The notes beneath the pieces are model-generated. The model was not told the DNA's origin. It saw only the letters and a program-made list of their open reading frames with translations, and made no database searches. From assembly GCA_020343555.1 (NCBI GenBank), contig CP070800.1, positions 1,450,477 through 1,473,699 on the forward strand: a stretch of 23,223 bases of DNA. The letters run 5' to 3'. The position numbers and the translations under genes were made by a program. How positions within the stretch are numbered: the stretch's first letter is position 1; every line of letters starts with the position of its first letter. Below are positions 15,999 through 23,223 of this stretch, in pieces. The stretch is from Dehalococcoidales bacterium (lineage in GTDB: Bacteria; Chloroflexota; Dehalococcoidia; Dehalococcoidales; UBA2162).

Positions 15999-16074
15999 TG
16001 GTACCCCTGGTGCGACTCGAACGCACGACACACGGTTTAGGAAACCGTTGCTCTATCCTCTGAGCTACAGGGGC
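15999..16074 (-). tRNA. tRNA-Arg, anticodon CCU
   Basis: The minus strand folds as a full cloverleaf of 76 bases. The acceptor GCCCCTG pairs with CAGGGGT (one G-U), the D-arm region is TAGCTCAGAGGATAGAGCA, and the anticodon stem ACGGT/ACCGT encloses TTCCTAA with anticodon CCT. The T-arm is GTGCG-TTCGAGT-CGCAC. The discriminator is A, and the 3' CCA is encoded. Its 3' end faces the left, accessory side of the window, which is the side where an element using a tRNA 3' end as attachment site would insert. A degenerate, inverted copy lies at 5954-6036. Confidence 0.95.
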
Positions 16075-16086
16075 TTTTTCCAAGCG

Positions 16087-16177
16087 TATTACGGATGTCC
16101 GTGACTTTAACCGTGATGGCTTGCACTTGTAACTAAATGCCTGGATGAGCCAGTTTTACCTTATTACGAATATCCGT
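16087..16177. repeat. Pair of near-identical 16-base dyads upstream of tRNA-Arg
   Basis: TATTACGGATGTCCGT (16087-16102) and TATTACGAATATCCGT (16162-16177) match at 14 of 16 positions and are 75 bases apart. The first contains a perfect dyad ACGGA-TG-TCCGT. They lie just upstream of the tRNA gene and before the cupin gene, and could be binding sites of one regulator. The remaining 16103-16300 shows no gene I can support. Confidence 0.3.
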
Positions 16178-16300
16178 TTTTTAAAGGCAGGAGGCTTGCT
16201 TCTGGGGATACATACCAACCTGCTTCCGCAAATCATTCTAACAATATTTCACTTTTCACGCAATAAATACGCGATATCCATGTCTGTATCACAGGTGTGT

Positions 16301-16306
16301 TATAAT
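16301..16306 (+). promoter_or_regulatory. Putative -10 box of the cupin gene
   Basis: A perfect TATAAT lies 38 bases before ATG 16344, with GGGGGAAG in between. No good -35 box stands at 16-18 bases upstream, so the promoter may need an activator. Confidence 0.35.
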
Positions 16307-16343
16307 CGGGAAAATCATGTGAAGATGATAATAGGGGGAAGTC

Positions 16344-17270
16344 ATGACCACGATGAAGTATTCGAAGTATATAGTCACCGAACCGAAGCCTGTACCTCCT
16401 GAAATCCGGGCGAAAATGGAAGCCGAGAGACCGAAGAGGAAGTCAACGGTAGAATCCACCCATATCATGCAGGTTGACAGCGAAGTAATTCCGGACATGT
16501 TCTATGTCGACTGCGTCTGGCTGTGGAAAGGATCGTCGCAGGATACCGTCGAATCGCCCCACAGTCATAGTTTCGACGAAGTTATCGGCTTTGTCGGTTC
16601 CAACCAAGACGATCCCTGGGACCTGGGTGGACAGATAACCATCTGGCTTGACGGTGAGGAACATATACTGACCAGGTCTTCCCTGATATTCGTTCCGGCA
16701 GGAGCCAGGCACTGCCCAATCAGGTTTGACAGGATAGACAGCCCGATATTCTTCACTACCATGTCTCCATCCAAGACCTATGACCGTAAAGATGAAGAGA
16801 ATAAACCTGATCCGTCTCCGGATAAACGGAAATGCACTATCGTATCGGAACTGACCAAGGACTTTTCTGTGGCTGCCGACGGCTCTGCACCTCCTCCACC
16901 TTCGAGGAGTTCGGACATCAGGGGGCAGAGAGTGCTTCACCTCGAGGATGATGTGGTCGAGGGTTCTTTTTACGTGGACTTCGTCTGGATTTACGAAGGG
17001 AACGGAGGAGCCCCGGCACCGGAGCATGAGCATGAATGGGAAGAACTGATCGCCATGGCGGGATGCGATCCCGAGAACCCGAACGACCTGGGTGGTACGA
17101 TGAGCATCGTCCTCGGTGATGAGACACACTATATCACGAAGAGCTCGCTGGTATGCATACCGAAAAACCTCAGGCATTGCCCATGGCTGTTCCATGATAT
17201 AAAGAAGCCGACACTGGTTTTCACCGCCGGACCTTCTGCAGTTTATACGGGTTCACACAGGCAGAAGTAA
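16344..17270 (+). CDS. Tandem-cupin protein of unknown function
   Basis: This 308-residue protein is built from two related cupin domains. The first has His73, His75 and Glu79 (PHSHSFDE) and His123 (GARHCP); the second has His228, His230 and Glu234 (EHEHEWEE) and His278 (LRHCPW). Both thus keep a full HxHxxxE...H metal site. Each also has a matching insert ending in DLGG before the third strand (DDPWDLGG, ENPNDLGG) and ends in a similar -SPSKTY/-GPSAVY tail, so it arose by duplication. A proline-rich linker (about residues 150-190) joins them. GGGGGAAG precedes ATG. No signal peptide is seen. It sits 25 bases before the small membrane protein gene and has clearly higher GC than the genes to its left. 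Dioxygenase, isomerase or sensor roles are all possible. Confidence 0.8.
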   Translation: MTTMKYSKYIVTEPKPVPPEIRAKMEAERPKRKSTVESTHIMQVDSEVIPDMFYVDCVWLWKGSSQDTVESPHSHSFDEVIGFVGSNQDDPWDLGGQITIWLDGEEHILTRSSLIFVPAGARHCPIRFDRIDSPIFFTTMSPSKTYDRKDEENKPDPSPDKRKCTIVSELTKDFSVAADGSAPPPPSRSSDIRGQRVLHLEDDVVEGSFYVDFVWIYEGNGGAPAPEHEHEWEELIAMAGCDPENPNDLGGTMSIVLGDETHYITKSSLVCIPKNLRHCPWLFHDIKKPTLVFTAGPSAVYTGSHRQK

Positions 17271-17295
17271 TCTTGACCGGAAAGTGAGATAACGA

Positions 17296-17700
17296 ATGAA
17301 TATAGCGGTTGCGGTGTTTCTCATACTACACGGCCTGGTACACCTTCTGTACCTGGGACAGAGTATGAAATGGTATCAACTTGGAGAAGGGATGACTTGG
17401 CCTGAGAACTCCTGGGCATTTTCCAGGCTGTTCGGTAACATGGCAACCCGCGTAATTGCCAGCATTTCCTGCGTACTGGCGGCAGCTGTCTTTGCTGGTG
17501 GGGGCGGCTGAATCTTCGCGAAACAGCCGGTCTGGCTTTGGATTACCGTCGGCGCTGCGACTTTTTCATCGCTTCTCGTGCTTCTCATGTGGGACGGAAA
17601 AATGAAAGAGCTGACCAACAAGGGACTATTCGCTATACTCATCAACGCTGCGATAATTATCCTGCTCCTGGTCGTGGGGTGGCCTGATTTCGGATTTTAG
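17296..17700 (+). pseudogene. Small four-helix membrane protein interrupted by an in-frame TGA
   Basis: ATG 17296 opens a frame that meets TGA at 17509-17511 (71 residues). The same frame then continues without a stop to TAG at 17698-17700, and both halves look like one protein. The first half gives two hydrophobic segments (residues 1-23 and about 48-68). The second gives two more (around WLWITVGAATFSSLLVLLMW and LFAILINAAIIILLLVVGW), with polar MKELTNK between. A whole product would be about 134 residues. Neighbouring genes end in TGA normally (for example the nitroreductase and the helicase), so TGA is not a sense codon here. The TGA follows GGGG in the protein, so a GGA to TGA change is the simple reading; a sequencing error or recoding is possible. 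It follows the cupin gene by 25 bases. Function is unknown. Confidence 0.65.
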
Positions 17701-17757
17701 ACCGGTTATTTTTGGAATCTCGCAATGATGCATACCTTATGTCTGAGTCTATCATTT

Positions 17758-20700
17758 TCATCTTGATTTCCGGTAGAGTCTGACGTTCTTGTAGTCGCGT
17801 TGGACGTCAAAGGCTGTCCGGAGTACATCCAAATAAGGGCTGCGAGTCGCTTTCTCGTCATTTATCGTATCGATGGTTATCCCCTGTAAAGGCTGGAATT
17901 GTCGGGTCAGCATGTGGCGCAGATGAACGAGGTATTCAGGCAGATGAGGATCGTCAGGGTCAACATTGAAGGTCAGGTCGCGTCCGTTCCGCCTGGATAC
18001 TGCTACCAGCCTGGTTCCCCGGTAGACAAGATGGGTGCTGGCAACGCGTTTCGGCAGAGAACCTCTCATCGATTCAAGCTTAATTCCGCACAACGATGCC
18101 GGGTCTACAGCGTTTACCCAGTAGACGGCGTCTTCCGGAGGTTTTCGCTGCAGGCGGCGAAATGCCTGGTGCGAGATAAACTGGAGCCCGGGAATGCCAT
18201 GAAAGAAGTATCCGGCAAGGACTTCCCCGGAGAGTTCCATCAGTCGCAGGGCACGGAACACATTTCTCCACTGGAACGCAGGCGACTCTCTTTCCAGCAA
18301 TTCCCTGAAGAGAATCCCGTATCGGTCAAGCAGGAGTCTCACCCGGTCTTTTGTTCGCTCCTCGGTCTCAAGCAGGTCTTCGTCCGGTTCGACCTGGGGA
18401 AGTAAAAACCAGCTGCCGGCATACGGCAGTGTGTTCTTCCAGCGCGTAAAACCGCGGCGACCGCCTGAGGTTCGCCGACTGCGAAAGCGTCGACCTGTTG
18501 CTGGTGTTTCAATCTCCGGCGGTTTGAAGCGGTTCAATATACCGCGGCGTAGTGCAGTGATAGTGTCATTGGTAACCTTTCCCTGCCACACTGCATCCCA
18601 GAGACGGTCGGAAAGTACCCCTGGACGGTACCCGGACTGGGTGAGTAAAGTAGAAAAATCATATTTACCCAGTGTACTGGGAAATATATCAGTAAGTTCA
18701 GCATCGTCATCGATCGATTCTTCCGTATCCCCTTCACCTGGTATATCTTCCTGCAACAGCTCCATGTCGGACTCGAAGCAGAAGGTTATGCGTTGTTTCT
18801 CACTGCCCACCCAGCGAAGGTTGCTTTCGCCTACCGCGCTGTCGAGCCATGAAGCAGAGTACTGGCGGAGCCTGGCAGGCAGAACTTCCGATTCCCATAG
18901 TGAAGCCGGTAGCGGCAGGCAGAGTAACTGCTCGATACGACGGAATAATTCCTCGATAAAGAACACCAGTTCATCGCCGGTATCGGTCAAGCCCTGGTGC
19001 TGTGCCAGGCAAAGGGGTAACCATTCTATATCCAGCGGCTCAAAGACAGGTACGGCGCTTGCCCGTGCCAGCCTGAGCAATATCTCATAATTCTCGCTGT
19101 CACAAATATACTCATCGATACTGTCCTTTACCAGCGTTCCCATGATCACTTTCTGGGAGTCGATGATATCTTCCAGCACCAGGGACAAGCGTTCTTTCTC
19201 GATTCCCAGTGTGGTATGAATAAAATCATACGTTACCGGACCGTGATACCGGAGCCATTCTTCCAGCACATCGGCCATGATCTCGTCACTGTCTTCTCCT
19301 TCATCGGAATATATATCTTCTCTGTCGAACGGTATGCCGTGAGAATCTGTCAGTGATTCTATTGCTATATCCTGTTCTCCATAAAAAGCCCGGATGATCC
19401 GGGGCAGGATCTCTAGCGCAACTACCAGTGGTTCCGAAGCCGCCGGCGGCTTTATCAGGGCAAGTCTCTCTTCAAGTGATTCCCGCAGCTTTTTTATATC
19501 GGTTTTATGGTCGGTTTTCATAGCCCGTAACAGGCGTTCCCACTCCGCTGCCGGGATAAGCAGTCGTTCCTTGATCCAGCCCACCAGTTCTCGCGGAGTC
19601 TCCGGGGAATAACCGGGAGAAAGACGCTGCTGCTTCAGCTCGAATTGCTTCACTAATTCCTGGTCGACAGGAGGACGGATTCCGGGAGTGAATACCACGT
19701 GATTTAAAAGGTCGCTGCGTAGCCTGGAAGTAGTTGATTCTGTTTTCAACTCGTCTGTCCGGTACAGATAATCATTTATCTGCCGCCACGAAGAACTCTG
19801 CGCCATCGGACTGGGATAGCCGGTATGAGTCACCGACCACCTGATTACTCCCGTTTCAAGTTCAGTCAGAACCTGTTTTAAGCCTTCCATGTCGAATTCG
19901 TCCTGCAGGCAGGTACGCCAGGCTTCAAGGAGAATGGGAAAGTCTTCGTACTGCATCACGGAAGCGAGCAGTTTCTGCGAGCGCATACGATTCATCCAGA
20001 GCGGCATCCTTTGGCCGATCTTATTGCGGGTCAGGAGCAGTGAACGGCCGGCACACTCGCGGAACCTGGCTCCGAAGAACCCGGAACCTTCCAGCCGTTT
20101 CCGGAGCAGTTTTTCAACATTTGCGCTTGTAACCAACGAAAGCACTTCATCGGCTTCGGCATCATGCGGCAACTGTATAACAATGCAGTCATTGCCGGTA
20201 TATACTTCCAGTCGCTGACTGTAACTCTCCTCCCAGGCGGCTTCGAGTGCCATAGCGAACGGACGGTTGACCCGTCCGCCCCAGGTCGTGTGCAATATCA
20301 TCTGGTTCCCGGGAACTCCTCCGGGTCCGGTACTAACGTACTCTACAAGGATATGATGTCGATGAGGAAGATCGCAGCCGGTCATTTCTTTCTGGAAATC
20401 CAGAAAGTCAAACAACTGCTCGGCTGCGCCGGTATCCATGTGATAGTTTTTTTTCAAAGTATCAAGAAAGTCAGCCTCCTGCATGCTGTCGTTTGCCATT
20501 TCGAGGAATCGACCGATATGCTCCGAGAAATGGAAGTCGCGGTAGTTTTCTTCCCCTATCCAGAACGGCGCCGCCATTATCCTGGGATTACCGGGAGTAA
20601 CGAAGACATCATTGTGGGTAACTCGTTCTATTTTCCAGTTCTGAGTACCCAGAGCAAATGTCTGGCCGGTGGTTGCTTCCCAGACGAATTCTTCATCAAG

Positions 20701-22254
20701 CTCTCCGATAAGAGAGACGGTTTCCTGGTGGCGGAGGTGGAAATAACCGCGGTCGGGTATCATTCCGCCCGAGGTGTAGAGGGCAAGCAGCGCTCCTTTT
20801 ACGGCTTCAACCGAATTATCCAGTCGATCGATCGAGATACGCTGCTTTAGATCGCGGACCCGGGCTTCGACATATCGTCCGGCCAGCATATTAAGAACAA
20901 GGTCGAACTGTTCTCTTTTCAGATGCCGGTAGGGATAACTGGCTACTATTTGCGTGTAGAGTCTATCGATGTCCCATTTTTCAACGCCCGTCATGGAGAT
21001 AATAATCTGAGCCAGAACATCGAGAGGACAAAGGACAGGCTGGGTACTTTCCATGTCATGTTTCGTGATAGCTGTGGCCAGCACTGCTGCTTCCAGGAGA
21101 TCCTGCGAGTGCGTGGGGAACAGTTCGCCACGGCAAATCTCTCCTACCTGGTGTCCGGCCCGGCCAACTCGCTGTATTGCCGATGATACCGAATGAGGAG
21201 ACTGTACCAGAATTACCTCATTCAGTGAGCCAATATCGATGCCCAGTTCCAGCGAATTGGTGGCTACTACCGCCCGAAGTTCACCTTCTCTCAGCTTTCG
21301 CTCAACCTCAGTGCGTACCTCACGGGAAAGAGAACCATGATGAACATAAGCTACAGGGGATTCTTCCCCATCATTGAGTCTCAACGCCAGTCTTTCGCAC
21401 AACCTCCTGTTGTTGGCAAAAAACAGCGTCGAGTCGTTTCTTCGGATAATTTCTCTGAACGACATGGTCAGAGCATCCCAGACTGAATCCTGTTCTTCCG
21501 TTTTTTCGGGAGACCGAACTGAAATATCATACTCCTTGGTTGTTTCGGAGTGCACGATCGAGACTGATCGTGGCGTATAAACTGGGGAATGCTCATTTCC
21601 TTCGATCCTGTATCCGCCGACGAATGCGGCTACGGTTTCCAGGGGGCGAATAGTCGCCGACAGGGAGATACGCTGGAACTCCCCGGACAACAAGGTGAGA
21701 CGTTCAATCGCCGTCATCAGGTGCACCCCACGCTTGTTTCCGAATACTCCATGGACTTCATCGAGTATTATTGTCTGAAGTCCCGCCAGGATAGACCGAC
21801 CGCCCTTTGAACTGAGCATCAGGTTCAGGCTTTCCGGTGTGGTGATGAGAATCTCCGGCGGATGGCGCTGCATCCGGTGTCGTTCTGCCTGCGGAGTATC
21901 GCCACTACGGGTTAATACGTTAATTTCCGGGAAGTCCTTCCCTGATTTTCGGAAGGTTTCTCTCAGTTCTTTAAGCGGGTCAAGCAGGTTTCGTTGAACG
22001 TCGTTATTCAGGGCTTTCAGGGGAGAGACGTACAGTATGCTCGTGTGCCCAGTGGGAAACTGACCGGTTGCCAGCTGGTTAATCGCCCAGAGGAAAGCAG
22101 CCAGTGTCTTGCCGCTTCCGGTCGGCGCTGTAATAAGAACATGTTCGTTATCCGATATTCTCTGCCAGCTTTCTTCCTGTACTTCGGTCGGACGGCCGAT
22201 TCTTTTCAGGAACCACTGGCTAATGTTCGGATGGAAACGGGACAGGACACTCAT
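17758..22254 (-). CDS. lhr: Lhr-type superfamily 2 DNA/RNA helicase
   Basis: This 1498-residue protein has the length and order of the long Lhr helicases (E. coli Lhr is 1538). The SF2 motifs are clear: Walker A APTGSGKT (residues 43-50), PLKALNND, TTPESL, DEVH (165-168), SAT (199-201), then VHHGSLSRE, ATNSLELGIDIG and QRVGRAGH in the second RecA domain. A winged-helix part and the Lhr core (around LHTTWGGRVNRPFA) follow, then a long C-terminal region with an HTH-rich look near the middle and a conserved block towards the end (LVYRGTRLVAVSRRNGRDL). Lhr unwinds RNA-DNA hybrids and takes part in DNA repair. ATG 22254 has GGAGAAAGCC upstream. Its GC is higher than that of the accessory genes to its left. 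It converges with the membrane-protein gene. No breaks are seen. Confidence 0.93.
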   Translation of the reverse strand: MSVLSRFHPNISQWFLKRIGRPTEVQEESWQRISDNEHVLITAPTGSGKTLAAFLWAINQLATGQFPTGHTSILYVSPLKALNNDVQRNLLDPLKELRETFRKSGKDFPEINVLTRSGDTPQAERHRMQRHPPEILITTPESLNLMLSSKGGRSILAGLQTIILDEVHGVFGNKRGVHLMTAIERLTLLSGEFQRISLSATIRPLETVAAFVGGYRIEGNEHSPVYTPRSVSIVHSETTKEYDISVRSPEKTEEQDSVWDALTMSFREIIRRNDSTLFFANNRRLCERLALRLNDGEESPVAYVHHGSLSREVRTEVERKLREGELRAVVATNSLELGIDIGSLNEVILVQSPHSVSSAIQRVGRAGHQVGEICRGELFPTHSQDLLEAAVLATAITKHDMESTQPVLCPLDVLAQIIISMTGVEKWDIDRLYTQIVASYPYRHLKREQFDLVLNMLAGRYVEARVRDLKQRISIDRLDNSVEAVKGALLALYTSGGMIPDRGYFHLRHQETVSLIGELDEEFVWEATTGQTFALGTQNWKIERVTHNDVFVTPGNPRIMAAPFWIGEENYRDFHFSEHIGRFLEMANDSMQEADFLDTLKKNYHMDTGAAEQLFDFLDFQKEMTGCDLPHRHHILVEYVSTGPGGVPGNQMILHTTWGGRVNRPFAMALEAAWEESYSQRLEVYTGNDCIVIQLPHDAEADEVLSLVTSANVEKLLRKRLEGSGFFGARFRECAGRSLLLTRNKIGQRMPLWMNRMRSQKLLASVMQYEDFPILLEAWRTCLQDEFDMEGLKQVLTELETGVIRWSVTHTGYPSPMAQSSSWRQINDYLYRTDELKTESTTSRLRSDLLNHVVFTPGIRPPVDQELVKQFELKQQRLSPGYSPETPRELVGWIKERLLIPAAEWERLLRAMKTDHKTDIKKLRESLEERLALIKPPAASEPLVVALEILPRIIRAFYGEQDIAIESLTDSHGIPFDREDIYSDEGEDSDEIMADVLEEWLRYHGPVTYDFIHTTLGIEKERLSLVLEDIIDSQKVIMGTLVKDSIDEYICDSENYEILLRLARASAVPVFEPLDIEWLPLCLAQHQGLTDTGDELVFFIEELFRRIEQLLCLPLPASLWESEVLPARLRQYSASWLDSAVGESNLRWVGSEKQRITFCFESDMELLQEDIPGEGDTEESIDDDAELTDIFPSTLGKYDFSTLLTQSGYRPGVLSDRLWDAVWQGKVTNDTITALRRGILNRFKPPEIETPATGRRFRSRRTSGGRRGFTRWKNTLPYAGSWFLLPQVEPDEDLLETEERTKDRVRLLLDRYGILFRELLERESPAFQWRNVFRALRLMELSGEVLAGYFFHGIPGLQFISHQAFRRLQRKPPEDAVYWVNAVDPASLCGIKLESMRGSLPKRVASTHLVYRGTRLVAVSRRNGRDLTFNVDPDDPHLPEYLVHLRHMLTRQFQPLQGITIDTINDEKATRSPYLDVLRTAFDVQRDYKNVRLYRKSR

Positions 22255-22379
22255 GGCTTTCTCCGTAACCGTAATACTATGCTGGAGCAGACTTTATAGA
22301 ACAGATGTCTCATCATTCCTCTATTCTACTCTTGCTATCGGGAAAGATAAACTACTTCGTGAAATGAGATTCGGCCTAG

Positions 22380-22574
22380 TTTGAAAAGAAAATAAGATCT
22401 TTTGGAAACTTAATCAGGAAAGAAAAGTACAAGATTAGATATAAAAATCCTTCACTATCCGATGGAGATAGTACGGGTAAAATAGTTCTTTTTGCGGTAG
22501 AGTCCGGTGGAACTGGGGTATCAATAGCTAGTAATGACAAGAACTTTGAATTGAACTTCAACTTTACCGTTTGA
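22380..22574 (+). pseudogene. Orphan coding-like fragment without a start
   Basis: On the plus strand, TAG at 22377-22379 is followed by 64 stop-free codons ending in TGA at 22572-22574. The translation has a protein-like character: a basic start (KKIRSFGNLIRKEKYKIRYK), then GKIVLFAVESGGTGVSIAS and a terminal NFELNFNFTV. There is no in-frame ATG or ribosome site, so it may be the 3' remnant of a lost gene. I do not recognise the family. It overlaps the last 11 bases of the convergent right-edge gene. The rest of the gap to the helicase (22255-22379) shows nothing. Confidence 0.3.
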
Positions 22575-23223
22575 TTGGATATTCTCGAAAGACTTCTTTG
22601 GCTTCACCAACAAGGTACAGGTGTGAAAACCTCATGTCTAAAGTCAAAATATCGTTATTTACAAAGTCGTCGATTTTTGGATAATTTAGCACGTCCAGTT
22701 TTTCATTAGATAGTGTCATGTCGTCGAAAAAGATAATTAAAGACGTATTAACTGGGTATTCTTTGCATGCTTTCTTCTTCGCTGCCTCTACAATTCTGTT
22801 AAGTTCGTTTTTTACTCCTTCTTCTACTGAGGTAGCCTCTGGAAGTATTGAAACCTTACGATTCTTTCCCTTACCTGTTTTAATGACGGGAGCGTTCGAG
22901 AAAACAAAGCCTGTTTTCAAGAGTTCGCACCTTCGGAAATAATCGTTTTCGCCTTCATGAGCTTGGGTTATCTCAATGTATCCTTTAGAAGCCGGCTTGG
23001 TCCTGAAATCGGTCACTATCGCATCGTGATTTTGGCTACCAATGACAGGCTTCAAAAGAACTTGGTCGGTATCGACAAACTTCTGTATTCCAAATATCGC
23101 GAGAAGGACAATTTCCTCAGGGAGCTTTTTCAAGATCCCCTTTTGCAACCTGAAGGCTTCCAAACCTTCTTTAGTTGAACAAATCTGTTTCACCTTCTGC
23201 ATTAGCCAATCCTGCAACTCAGA
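22564..23223 (-). CDS. Unrecognised protein, possibly cut by the right edge
   Basis: The frame is open from the right edge to TAA at 22566-22564. A TTG at 23217 or an ATG at 23202 could start it, but the frame continues upstream without a stop and neither site shows a good ribosome signal in view, so the gene probably begins outside. At least 217 residues are seen. The middle has HDAIVTD followed about 14 residues later by GYIEITQAHEG, then an EGVKNELNRIVEAAKKKACKEY-type helix and a hydrophobic strand SLIIFFDDM. The D...ExT spacing faintly recalls PD-(D/E)xK nuclease folds, but the lysine is missing and I do not assign it. It is AT-rich like its surroundings and unlike the helicase. Confidence 0.65.
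   Translation of the reverse strand, partial: SELQDWLMQKVKQICSTKEGLEAFRLQKGILKKLPEEIVLLAIFGIQKFVDTDQVLLKPVIGSQNHDAIVTDFRTKPASKGYIEITQAHEGENDYFRRCELLKTGFVFSNAPVIKTGKGKNRKVSILPEATSVEEGVKNELNRIVEAAKKKACKEYPVNTSLIIFFDDMTLSNEKLDVLNYPKIDDFVNNDILTLDMRFSHLYLVGEAKEVFREYPIKR

Noticed and set aside
16443..17195. Minus-strand frame of 250 codons opposite the cupin gene
   Set aside because: It mirrors the high-GC cupin gene, has no domain I recognise, and the plus-strand product has two complete metal sites.
18431..20850. Long plus-strand frames within the helicase locus
   Set aside because: They are shadows of the 1498-residue helicase, which is unbroken with all SF2 motifs.
22376..22561. Minus-strand 61-codon frame
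   Set aside because: The opposite plus-strand frame has the more protein-like sequence, and this one would nearly abut the stop of the right-edge gene without a ribosome site of note.
1..23223. CRISPR array, IS element, rRNA or retron-like RNA
   Set aside because: I saw no regularly spaced repeats, transposase or reverse transcriptase motifs, or rRNA segments on either strand.

Overview
The window looks like a piece of an anaerobic bacterial chromosome, most plausibly a Chloroflexota of the Dehalococcoidia/SAR202 type. This is inference: the support is a reductive dehalogenase catalytic subunit, a soluble Mo transhydroxylase-like enzyme, a DUF169 protein, a decayed luciferase-like flavin oxidoreductase, several small-molecule enzymes of broad families, a full-length Lhr helicase and some TTG starts. 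No rRNA or other strong taxonomic marker is present. The left 16 kb is AT-richer; the block from about 16.3 to 22.25 kb is visibly GC-richer.

Region 1 (1-5.8 kb, all minus strand) reads as one operon from a clear promoter at 5764-5792. It encodes the large and small subunits of a pyrogallol-phloroglucinol transhydroxylase-like molybdoenzyme, a mannonate dehydratase (UxuA)-like protein and a LarA-type nickel-pincer racemase homologue that runs off the left edge. It looks like a soluble module for hydroxylated aromatic or sugar-acid substrates; there is no membrane subunit and no Tat signal.

Region 2 (about 6-16 kb) is an accessory-looking set: an MFS exporter divergent from a ferredoxin-nitroreductase fusion; a run of serine hydrolase, DUF169 protein and nitroreductase; an amidohydrolase; a remnant of a luciferase-like flavin oxidoreductase; a Tat-less, B-subunit-less reductive dehalogenase (RdhA); and a two-domain VOC protein. 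It is bracketed by an intact tRNA-Arg(CCU) at 15999-16074 (minus) and a degenerate tRNA-Arg-like copy at 5954-6036 (plus), in opposite orientations. This suggests an integration hot spot that was later rearranged.

Region 3 (16.3-22.3 kb) carries a tandem-cupin protein, a small four-helix membrane protein interrupted by an in-frame TGA, and a 1498-residue Lhr-type helicase. Region 4 (22.3-23.2 kb) is AT-rich again, with an orphan coding-like fragment and an unrecognised protein that runs off the right edge.

Taken together, the gene content fits reductive and non-oxidative processing of substituted (perhaps halogenated) organic compounds. No single pathway can be proven from the sequence. The points most worth testing are the transhydroxylase-UxuA-LarA operon, the cytoplasmic RdhA and the inverted tRNA pair.
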